The position numbers and the translations under genes were made by a program. Under the pieces are notes generated by a model. That model did no database searches. It had not been told where the DNA came from and was given only the letters and a program-made list of their open reading frames with translations. This document shows, one piece after another, positions 1 to 5,909 of a stretch of DNA of 64,000 bases (the first letter of the stretch is position 1; each line of letters starts with the position of its first letter). Source of the DNA: Saccharomonospora piscinae. Its GTDB lineage: Bacteria; Actinomycetota; Actinomycetes; Mycobacteriales; Pseudonocardiaceae. Where the stretch lies: NCBI RefSeq assembly GCF_005862235.1, contig NZ_VCEK01000004.1:571869-635868 (forward strand). Reading direction: 5' to 3'.

Positions 1-854
1 CGCAGGGGATTGTTCGCCAGCACGCCGACGGTGTGGCCTGCGAGCCTGCCGAGACCGACCACCATGTTCGCCGCCCACTTGGGCTGGATCTCCTCGAACT
101 CCCCGTCGTCGACGAAGTCGCGGACCAGCGGGCGCACGTCGTACGCCCTGCGGGGCGAGGCGGGCAGGCGAGCGCTCAGGTCGGGACCGTCCGGCAGCGT
201 GTCCGGCTCGAACACGCCGGGCGCGGCGAGCAGGCTCGCGAACGCGCGGGCTCTGGCGTAGGCGTCGTCCTCATCCCCGGCGATGACGTGCGCGACCCCG
301 GAGCGGGTCCCGTGGGCCTCGGAACCGCCGAGGCCCTCCATGTCGATCTGTTCACCGGTGACGCTGCGGACGACCTCCGGTCCCGTGATGAACAGGCGGC
401 CGGGTGCCGCCATGATGACGAGGTCGGTGAGCGCGGGGCCGTAGGCGGCCGCGCCCGCTGCGGGGCCGAGAATGACCGAGATCTGGGGCACGGTGCCCGA
501 GGCGGCGACGATGGCGGCGAACATCCGGCCGACCCCGTCCATCGACTCGACGCCGTCGGCGAGCTTCGCGCCACCGGAGTGCCACAGGCCGAGCACCGGG
601 CAGCGCATCGCGACCGCGAGCTCGATCGCCTCGATGATCCGGTCGGCCTCCGCGGCACCGAGTGACCCGCCGCGCTTCGTCGCGTCGGTGCAGTAGGCGA
701 CGACGGGCACCCCGTTCGCGGACCCGGTCGCCACCCGGACCGAGCCGCCGTTGTCCTCGCCGTACGGCGTGAGTGTTCCCGGATCGAACAGCCGGCCGAG
801 CCGGTTCATGGGCTCACGGAAGTCCGTGTCGTCCTGCACAGGCTGCAGTGTCAT
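1..854 (-). CDS. Acyl-CoA carboxylase carboxyltransferase (beta) subunit, C-terminus cut by window edge
   Basis: The reverse strand is open from an ATG at 854 to the window edge (284 codons). The translation contains carboxyltransferase hallmarks: PYGEDNGGSVRVATG near the start, ATKRGGSLGAAEADRI, GPAAGAAAYGPALTDLV and FITGPEVVRSVTGEQ followed by GLGGSEAH. These match biotin-dependent acyl-CoA carboxylase beta subunits (PccB/AccB family), which move CO2 from carboxybiotin to acetyl-, propionyl- or larger acyl-CoA. Compared with typical housekeeping PccB, roughly the first 60 residues are absent. GGGGAA sits just before the ATG as ribosome site. The gene is divergent from AHBA synthase, so it probably belongs to the cluster and supplies alpha-carboxyacyl-CoA extender units. 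The acyl-specificity residue of the C-terminal half lies outside the window, so the substrate is open. Confidence 0.88.
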   Translation of the reverse strand, partial: MTLQPVQDDTDFREPMNRLGRLFDPGTLTPYGEDNGGSVRVATGSANGVPVVAYCTDATKRGGSLGAAEADRIIEAIELAVAMRCPVLGLWHSGGAKLADGVESMDGVGRMFAAIVAASGTVPQISVILGPAAGAAAYGPALTDLVIMAAPGRLFITGPEVVRSVTGEQIDMEGLGGSEAHGTRSGVAHVIAGDEDDAYARARAFASLLAAPGVFEPDTLPDGPDLSARLPASPRRAYDVRPLVRDFVDDGEFEEIQPKWAANMVVGLGRLAGHTVGVLANNPL

Positions 855-1015
855 CGGTTCCCCAAGAACGTCGTGGTCGGCTGAGCGAAGCACCGGTCAG
901 CAGGCCGCGCGGACTCAACTGGAGAAGAACTTCCCGAACAAGCCCGGATCAGGCAACCCCTGATCTCCGCTGGGCGCACAGGGGTCTAGGTCGTGGCCCG
1001 TGTCGTCGCTCCGAT

Positions 1016-1060
1016 AAGGGGTTTCGTAGGGGGGAGGCCCTGTCCGCAGTGCTGTTAGCT
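1016..1060 (+). promoter_or_regulatory. Putative AGGGG-repeat operator and promoter of AHBA synthase
   Basis: AAGGGG (1016-1021) and TAGGGG (1027-1032) form a direct repeat with a 5-bp gap (11-bp period). A -10-like TAGCTT starts at 1055, 22 bp after the second repeat. The same layout recurs before other genes of the cluster. A further copy, AGGGGTCTAGG, lies at 980-990. I infer an activator site covering the -35 region, probably bound by the cluster's LAL regulators. Confidence 0.55.
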
Positions 1061-1120
1061 TGGGTGCCGGCCGGCTCGTCGGATACCGGGCGGCCGTCGT
1101 AGCAGGAAAGGCTACCGATC

Positions 1121-2287
1121 ATGAGTGATGCTTTGTCGCGGCCGCTGGACCTGCCAGCATGGCCGCAGTTCGACGACGCCGAGCGCGCCGGGCTGCTTCG
1201 TGCGCTCGACCAGGGTCAGTGGTGGCGAATGGGCGGCAGTGAGGTCGATTCGTTCGAGAGCGAGTTCGCCGACCACCACGGGGCGCCGCACGCGCTCGCG
1301 GTCACGAACGGCACGCACGCCCTCGAACTGGCGCTGCAGGTGCTGGGCGTCGAACCGGGCTCCGAGGTCATCGTGCCCGCCTTCACCTTCATCTCCTCGT
1401 CGCAGGCCGCGCAACGGCTCGGCGCGGTCGCGGTCCCCGTCGACGTCGACCTCGACACGTACTGCATCGACGTCGAGGCCACCTCGGCCGCGGTGACCTC
1501 CAAGACCGCCGCGATCATGCCGGTTCACATGGCGGGGCAGATGTCCGACATGGACGCTCTGGCGAAGCTCTCGGCCGATTCCGGTGTGCCGCTGCTGCAG
1601 GACGCGGCCCACGCTCACGGCGCGCGGTGGCGCGGCAAGCGCGTGGGCGAACTCGGCTCGGTCGCCGCTTTCAGCTTCCAGAACGGCAAGCTGATGACAG
1701 CGGGTGAGGGCGGTGCCGTCACCTTCCCGGACGCCGAACTGCACGAGATGGCCTTCCTGCGGCACAGCTGTGGCCGTCCGCGCACCGACCGGCTCTACAA
1801 GCACCGCGTCGCGGGCTCCAACTTCCGGATCAACGAGTTCTCCGCGAGCGTGCTGCGGGCGCAGCTGGCCCGGCTCGACGACCAGATCGAGACGCGCGAG
1901 GCGCGGAGCAAGGTGCTGAGCGGGTTGCTCGCCGACGTCCCCGGTGTCGAACCGCAGGGTCGCGACGAGCGGTGCGACCGCATGTCGCACTACATGGCGA
2001 TGTTCCGGATTCCCGGTGCGACCGAGGAACGCCGCAACGCCGTCGTGGACGCCCTCGTCGCGCGCGGCGTCCCCGCCTTCACCGGGTTCCGTGCGGTGTA
2101 CCGGTGCGACGCGTTCTGGGAGACGTCGGCACCGGCCGAATCCGTCGAGGCGATCGCGCAGCGGTGCCCGAACTCCGAGACCCTGCACGCCGAGTGTGTG
2201 TGGCTGCACCACCGCACCCTGCTGGGTACGGAGGATCAGATGCACACGGTCGCCGAGATCATCTCCGACGTGGTGGCCAGCTCCTGA
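1121..2287 (+). CDS. rifK: 3-amino-5-hydroxybenzoic acid (AHBA) synthase, RifK type
   Basis: This 388-residue PLP enzyme of the DegT/DnrJ/EryC1 aminotransferase family is almost collinear with RifK of the rifamycin cluster, as I recall it. Landmarks are QGQWWRMGG (residues 31-39), AVTNGTHALELALQV, VPAFTFISSSQAAQRLGAV, LLQDAAHAHGARW and SFQNGKLMTAGEGG, in which Lys190 is the expected Schiff-base lysine, and LRHSCGRPRTDR. In the RifK family the enzyme aromatises 5-amino-5-deoxy-3-dehydroshikimate to AHBA. With RifL it is also reported to form UDP-kanosamine by transamination. The ATG is preceded by AGGAAAGG. It is transcribed alone, away from the carboxylase gene, and is followed by a strong terminator hairpin. 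It is the diagnostic gene for the AHBA starter and defines the cluster as ansamycin (or related) type. Confidence 0.97.
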   Translation: MSDALSRPLDLPAWPQFDDAERAGLLRALDQGQWWRMGGSEVDSFESEFADHHGAPHALAVTNGTHALELALQVLGVEPGSEVIVPAFTFISSSQAAQRLGAVAVPVDVDLDTYCIDVEATSAAVTSKTAAIMPVHMAGQMSDMDALAKLSADSGVPLLQDAAHAHGARWRGKRVGELGSVAAFSFQNGKLMTAGEGGAVTFPDAELHEMAFLRHSCGRPRTDRLYKHRVAGSNFRINEFSASVLRAQLARLDDQIETREARSKVLSGLLADVPGVEPQGRDERCDRMSHYMAMFRIPGATEERRNAVVDALVARGVPAFTGFRAVYRCDAFWETSAPAESVEAIAQRCPNSETLHAECVWLHHRTLLGTEDQMHTVAEIISDVVASS

Positions 2288-2294
2288 GAACCCC

Positions 2295-2335
2295 GGTCAC
2301 GGGTGGGTGGCGTTGCTCGGCGCCCACCCGTGACC
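2295..2335. terminator. Strong hairpin between convergent genes
   Basis: GGTCACGGGTGGG (2295-2307) pairs perfectly with CCCACCCGTGACC (2323-2335): a 13-bp stem with a 15-nt loop. It starts 7 bp after the AHBA synthase stop and overlaps the last codons of the leftward gene ending at 2297. There is no T-tract, as is common in actinomycetes. It is probably a bidirectional terminator. Confidence 0.75.
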
Positions 2336-2875
2336 ACAACGGACGGTCGGTTTCGGCTCACCGGACGTCGCGAGTGCGGCACGGAGGGCTCCGGCGCCGA
2401 CCGCGCTCGCCGCCGCCGGGATCGCGAGTACCCGGTGCGCCTCCCGCACGTGGGTGAACAACACATAGCCAAGCGGTGCGGTGCCCGCTGTCCGGCTGGA
2501 TCGAGCGAAGTCGGCGACCTCGTCGTAGTAGCGCAGCCAGGACCCCGTCAGCCGGGTGCGGCCTTGGACGTCGTGAACGACCCGGCCCGCCGTGCCCGCC
2601 TCCGCCGCCGAGCGCGTCGCCAACGCCACCCGCTCGGCTGGCCGCATACCTCTGGTCCAGTGCCTCCAGCAGTGAAAGAGAAATTCCCGCCGATCCGCCC
2701 GGGATACCTGGGCGAGGACACACCACAGGTGGGTCACGGGCAGCGCGATCGACGCACCGGCCCGCCCGGTGTCACCCGGCGCCGTCTCCGCCGCGAGCCG
2801 GGCGAGCGCGTGCGTCAGGTCGGCTGGGTCCGTGTGCGCCGGGAGTACGGCGGCCACTGCCCTGACACCTGCCAT
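2297..2875 (-). CDS. Hypothetical protein, 192 aa
   Basis: I do not recognise this family. The translation is a plausible soluble protein with no signal peptide and no obvious membrane helix. It has an alanine-rich N-terminal stretch that looks helical (AVAAVLPAHTDPADL), a central aromatic cluster (FLFHCWRHWTRG), and GSWLRYYDEVADFARSS further on. The ATG at 2875 has a GAGG about nine bases upstream, and third positions are GC-rich as expected for a real actinomycete gene. The overlapping forward frame (2303-3016) gives a low-complexity arginine-rich product and is rejected. The gene converges on AHBA synthase and its last codons form one arm of the shared terminator. It is divergent from the YceI gene. 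Its function is unknown, and cluster membership is suggested only by position. Confidence 0.62.
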   Translation of the reverse strand: MAGVRAVAAVLPAHTDPADLTHALARLAAETAPGDTGRAGASIALPVTHLWCVLAQVSRADRREFLFHCWRHWTRGMRPAERVALATRSAAEAGTAGRVVHDVQGRTRLTGSWLRYYDEVADFARSSRTAGTAPLGYVLFTHVREAHRVLAIPAAASAVGAGALRAALATSGEPKPTVRCGHGWAPSNATHP

Positions 2876-2971
2876 GTGCTTCTACCTCGGATCAGCTCGC
2901 CTTGGGGACGGCATCCATCATCGGGCAAGCACGCCGGTTCGCGGCCAGGTCGCTGGGATACTGGGAGGCTT

Positions 2972-3018
2972 GAGGGGACCGGTAGGGGTTCGGCCGGTCG
3001 CGGGCGGGTCGCCTGACT
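2972..3018 (+). promoter_or_regulatory. Putative AGGGG-repeat operator upstream of yceI
   Basis: GAGGGG (2972-2977) and TAGGGG (2983-2988) form a direct repeat with the same 5-bp gap as upstream of AHBA synthase and the rifL-rifM fusion. The -10 is weaker: CTGACT at 3013-3018 fits the usual 24-bp distance. Another -10-like TATGCT lies at 3046-3051. This ties the YceI/NAD(P)-binding pair to the cluster's regulation. The operator call is inference. Confidence 0.45.
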
Positions 3019-3082
3019 CGCACAAGCCGTAGGTCGCGTGAATGCTATGCTCCGGGCTGCCAGCTATTGGAGGTGAGCACGA

Positions 3083-3613
3083 ATGAGTGCTGTTGGCGGT
3101 GGAGACCTCGGCGGGCAGCAGATCGGCTGCGGTGTTTACACCATCGATCCCGAGCGGTCGACGATCTCGTTCCAGACCAGAGCGATGTTCGGGCTCATGG
3201 GGGTACGCGGCACCTTCGGCGTCGGCGGCGGCAAGATCACGGTGGCTGATCCGGTGGAAGAGTCCACTGCGGAGGCCACGGTGTCGGCCGAAGCGTTCTC
3301 GAGCGGCAACGCCAAGCGCGATGAGCACGTCCGTTCCGGGGACTACCTCGATGCCAAGAACCATCCGCACTTCTCCTTCGTCGGCGAGAGCTTCGAGTGG
3401 TCCGGTGATCACGGAACGCTTCGTGGCCAGCTGACCGTCAAGGAGGTCAAGCAGCCGGTGACGCTGGACGTCACGACGGTGTCCGGCGACGAGCAGAACC
3501 TCACCGCCCGTGCCACCACGACCATCGACCGCTTCGACTTCGGCGTCAAGACAGCGCCGGGTATGACCGGCCGTAAGCTGAACATCGTGCTGGACATCGT
3601 CGCGAGCCGCTGA
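3083..3613 (+). CDS. YceI family protein
   Basis: The 176-residue product shows the YceI lipocalin-like pattern: YTIDPERSTISFQTRAMFG near the start, a central RDEHVRSGDYLDAKNHPHFSF, GQLTVKEVKQPVTLDV, and a C-terminal DRFDFGVKTAPG. YceI proteins bind long hydrophobic or isoprenoid ligands in a beta-barrel. In actinomycetes many are cytoplasmic and of unknown role, and no signal peptide is visible here. The ATG follows a strong GGAGGTGAG site. The gene is preceded by an AGGGG repeat like those of the biosynthetic genes, and is followed after 102 bp by an NAD(P)-binding protein on the same strand, so the two may be co-transcribed. Holding a hydrophobic intermediate is possible but speculative. 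Confidence 0.9.
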   Translation: MSAVGGGDLGGQQIGCGVYTIDPERSTISFQTRAMFGLMGVRGTFGVGGGKITVADPVEESTAEATVSAEAFSSGNAKRDEHVRSGDYLDAKNHPHFSFVGESFEWSGDHGTLRGQLTVKEVKQPVTLDVTTVSGDEQNLTARATTTIDRFDFGVKTAPGMTGRKLNIVLDIVASR

Positions 3614-3715
3614 CCCCGGTTCGCCGGAGCACACCCCTATCCTGGTCCGCAGCCGTGGTCTCGTGCCGCGTCGCTCCGGTACGGTCGGCCGAAGTCGGCC
3701 GTCAGGAGTGGGGTA

Positions 3716-4366
3716 ATGGCGAAAATCTGTGTTGTCGGCGCGAACGGTGTGCTCGGTTCGCGAATCCTCGATGAATCGTTGGACCGGGGACACCAGGTCA
3801 CGGCCGTGGTGCGCCAGCCGTCCAAGTTGGGCACGCGGAGTGGAAGCCCGGCTGTGCTGACCGGTGACGTGCTCGATCCCGCGAGCGTCGCTGCCTTCGT
3901 CGAAGGGCAGGACGTCGTGGTGAGTGCGGTCGGTGGCGCAGACGGGCCCGGGCACGTCCGGCTCATCGAGCCGTCGCTGCGCACTCTCGTCGACGTGCTC
4001 AGGAAGGCCGGTCCTGAGGCGCCGCGGCTCGTCGCGGTCGGCGGTGCCGGCAGCCTCGCCATCGGGCCGGGCAAGAAGGTGTGGGACTTCCCCGGGCTCC
4101 CCGAAGGCGCACTGCAGACAATGCACGCGCACGGCGACGGACTCGCGTTTCTCCGCACCGTCACCGACGTGCGGTGGACCAGCGTCAGTCCGCCCGTCAT
4201 CATCGCGCCGGGAGCGCGGACAGGGCGGTACCGTACCGGCACCGACAGCCTCGTCGCCGACGGCACGGGCAAGAGCCACATCAGCGCGGAGGACTACGCG
4301 GTGGCGCTGATCGACGAGATCGAGAATCCGCAGCACATCGGCCGCCGGTTCACGGTCGCGTACTAG
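3716..4366 (+). CDS. NAD(P)-binding Rossmann protein (NmrA/epimerase-like), 216 aa
   Basis: The N-terminus MAKICVVGANGVLGSRILDE carries the glycine-rich dinucleotide motif (GANGVLG, residues 8-14) of small atypical short-chain reductases (NmrA, biliverdin-reductase-B or NAD(P)H-binding family). A second conserved stretch is RLVAVGGAGSLAIGPG. The family-typical end, HISAEDYAVALIDEIENPQHIGRRFTVAY, is also present. Members act as NAD(P)H-dependent reductases or redox sensors. The substrate cannot be told here. GGAG precedes the ATG. The stop codon overlaps that of the convergent kinase gene: both stops lie in one CTAG at 4363-4366, so there is no room for a terminator between them. Its position inside the AHBA supply region suggests a cluster role, but a housekeeping role cannot be excluded. 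Confidence 0.85.
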   Translation: MAKICVVGANGVLGSRILDESLDRGHQVTAVVRQPSKLGTRSGSPAVLTGDVLDPASVAAFVEGQDVVVSAVGGADGPGHVRLIEPSLRTLVDVLRKAGPEAPRLVAVGGAGSLAIGPGKKVWDFPGLPEGALQTMHAHGDGLAFLRTVTDVRWTSVSPPVIIAPGARTGRYRTGTDSLVADGTGKSHISAEDYAVALIDEIENPQHIGRRFTVAY

Positions 4367-5274
4367 CGTCCTCCGGCTCCGCCGCCAGGGGCCGCCAGGG
4401 CCGCCAAGGCTATCGCCCCGTGCAGCGAGGAGAGTCCACCGAGGACGGACGGGCGCAGCGCGGGCACGGGATGGCCGGGGCGTGCCAATCGCCGGAGGTG
4501 TCCCTCCACGCCGTCGACGAACCCCGGTAGGTCCGCCGCGAATCCGCCGCCGAGTACGGCGCAGTCGGGCCGCACCAGCTCGTTCACACTCGCCACCGCG
4601 GTCGCCAGGGCGAGGCAGGACTCGTCCACGACGGTCACGGCCCACGGGCTCCCTGCCAGCACGCCTTCGCGAAGGTCTGAAAAGGACACCGGAAGGCCAC
4701 GTGCCGACGTCGCCCTGCGCAGGATCGCCGAGCCGGACGCGATCGCCTGCAGGCATCCGGTACGTCCGCATGCGCATCGCGGCCCCGCGCTGTCGACGAC
4801 GACGTGCCCCAGCTCGCACGAACCCCGCCCGGGACCGGGCACGGACCGCCCGCCGAGGACGATGCCGCCGCCGATCCCCGTGCCGACGCCGACGTAGAGC
4901 AGATCGCGCTCACCGATCGCTTCGGCCTCGGCGACGGCGGCCAGATCGCCGTCGTCGGCCCAGCGCACGACGGCGTCCGGGAACGTCGACCGCAGTGCCG
5001 CTCCCAGATCCAGGCCGTTCCACGACGGGCGGCTGGGCCACACGGCGACCTTGCCCCGCTCGTCCACCGTGGCGGGGACCGCGACACCGACCGAGCGGAT
5101 CGCCGTCGGCAGGTCGCGCACGAGCTGCGCGACGCCTGCGGCGAGCCGCGCCAGATCGTCGGACGCCGTGGCCCGGGGCGACCAGCGAAACGTCAGCTGG
5201 TTTGGCTCCACACCGTCGGCCTCCGCGCGCAGCGCGACCTTCGTGCCGCCGATGTCGATGCCGAGTACGCTCAT
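4363..5274 (-). CDS. rifN: ROK-family sugar kinase, probable kanosamine 6-kinase (RifN type)
   Basis: The 303-residue protein begins with the ROK phosphate motif MSVLGIDIGGTKVA and has a second ATP-site glycine run GVGTGIGGGIVLGG (129-142). Its zinc-binding motif is His157 of ELGHVVV with CACGRTGC (Cys167, Cys169, Cys174). In AHBA clusters this position is held by RifN, which phosphorylates kanosamine at O-6 to start the aminoshikimate route. General glucokinases are the alternative, but the partner gene decides for RifN. The start at 5274 is chosen because homology begins at this Met. The upstream extension is arginine-rich shadow sequence of the neighbouring gene. Its ATG overlaps the stop of rifJ as ATGA, which implies translational coupling. 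It converges tail to tail with the NAD(P)-binding gene. Confidence 0.9.
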   Translation of the reverse strand: MSVLGIDIGGTKVALRAEADGVEPNQLTFRWSPRATASDDLARLAAGVAQLVRDLPTAIRSVGVAVPATVDERGKVAVWPSRPSWNGLDLGAALRSTFPDAVVRWADDGDLAAVAEAEAIGERDLLYVGVGTGIGGGIVLGGRSVPGPGRGSCELGHVVVDSAGPRCACGRTGCLQAIASGSAILRRATSARGLPVSFSDLREGVLAGSPWAVTVVDESCLALATAVASVNELVRPDCAVLGGGFAADLPGFVDGVEGHLRRLARPGHPVPALRPSVLGGLSSLHGAIALAALAAPGGGAGGR

Positions 5275-5714
5275 GACCCGTTCGCTCGATGCCGTTCGAC
5301 GAGCGCCCGCGCGGCGAGCCGGTAGCCCGCCGTGCCGAGCCCGGCGATCATCCCGTCGGCGATCGGCGCGAGGATCGAGTTGTGCCGGAACTGCTCGCGT
5401 GCCCACAGGTTCGAGATGTGGACCTCGATCCACGGGCTCGGATACGACGCGAGCGCGTCGCGCAGGCTCCACCCCGCCATCATCAGAGCACCGGGGTTCA
5501 CGATCGCCCCGAGCGTGTCGTAGCTGTTCTGCACCGCCTGGACGAGCTCACCCTCGCAGTCGTGCTGCACCGACCTGACCTTCCAGCCGTGGTCGGCGAT
5601 CTCGTCGGCGACCGCGTCCTCGACGTCGGCCAGGGTGTCGGTGCCGTAGATCTCCGGCTCGCGGCGGCCGAGGATGCCCAGGTTCGGACCGTTCAGCAAC
5701 AGGATTTCGGACAC
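5271..5714 (-). CDS. rifJ: Type II dehydroquinase-like aminodehydroquinate dehydratase (RifJ type)
   Basis: The 147-residue length and motifs are those of type II (AroQ) dehydroquinases: ILLLNGPNLGILGRREPEIYG with the catalytic-loop Tyr23, EGELVQAVQ, and EVHISNLWAREQFRHNS with His99 and Arg110. In the aminoshikimate pathway RifJ converts aminodehydroquinate to aminodehydroshikimate, the AHBA synthase substrate. The canonical NPGAYTHTS loop is replaced by NPGALMMAGW (residues 73-82), which may reflect the amino substrate. It starts with GTG at 5714 behind a GAGGTG site, and its stop overlaps the rifN start. The pair is divergent from the rifL-rifM fusion, sharing a 195-bp promoter region. A primary-metabolism AroQ is the alternative, but the context makes that unlikely. 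Confidence 0.92.
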   Translation of the reverse strand: MSEILLLNGPNLGILGRREPEIYGTDTLADVEDAVADEIADHGWKVRSVQHDCEGELVQAVQNSYDTLGAIVNPGALMMAGWSLRDALASYPSPWIEVHISNLWAREQFRHNSILAPIADGMIAGLGTAGYRLAARALVERHRANGS

Positions 5715-5801
5715 GCGTACACCTCACAAAGCTCGGGGTGCGGCCAACGGTAGTCGGCGTGGCGCCTCGCACGGCACGGTGTCGTGCGGTGAGGGGGAGA
5801 T

Positions 5802-5847
5802 AAGGGGTTCCTGAGGGGAAACCGGCCGCGCGGTCCGGCGGTAGCGT
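5802..5847 (+). promoter_or_regulatory. Putative AGGGG-repeat operator and promoter of the rifL-rifM fusion
   Basis: AAGGGG (5802-5807) and GAGGGG (5813-5818) repeat with an 11-bp period. TAGCGT (5842-5847) follows after 23 bp as a -10 candidate. The arrangement is nearly the same as that before AHBA synthase. It lies in the divergent region shared with rifJ-rifN, but is oriented toward the fusion gene. Confidence 0.55.
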
Positions 5848-5909
5848 CGCCGGCGACCGGTCCGGCAGCGGTCGTCGGATTCCTTCGTCCCCTCTGGAGT
5901 GTAGTGATC

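Noticed and set aside
955-964. Minus-oriented ATCAGGGGTT upstream of the carboxylase gene as a full operator
   Set aside because: Only one box is present, with no second copy at 11 or 21 bp and no TAGNNT at the usual distance. Kept only as a weak hint.
2303-3016. Forward frame opposite the hypothetical leftward gene
   Set aside because: Low-complexity, arginine-rich translation, starts inside the terminator hairpin, and has no ribosome site.
5275-5472. N-terminal extension of the kanosamine kinase gene
   Set aside because: The extension overlaps rifJ in another frame and is arginine-rich. ROK homology begins at the Met at 5274, which overlaps the rifJ stop as ATGA.
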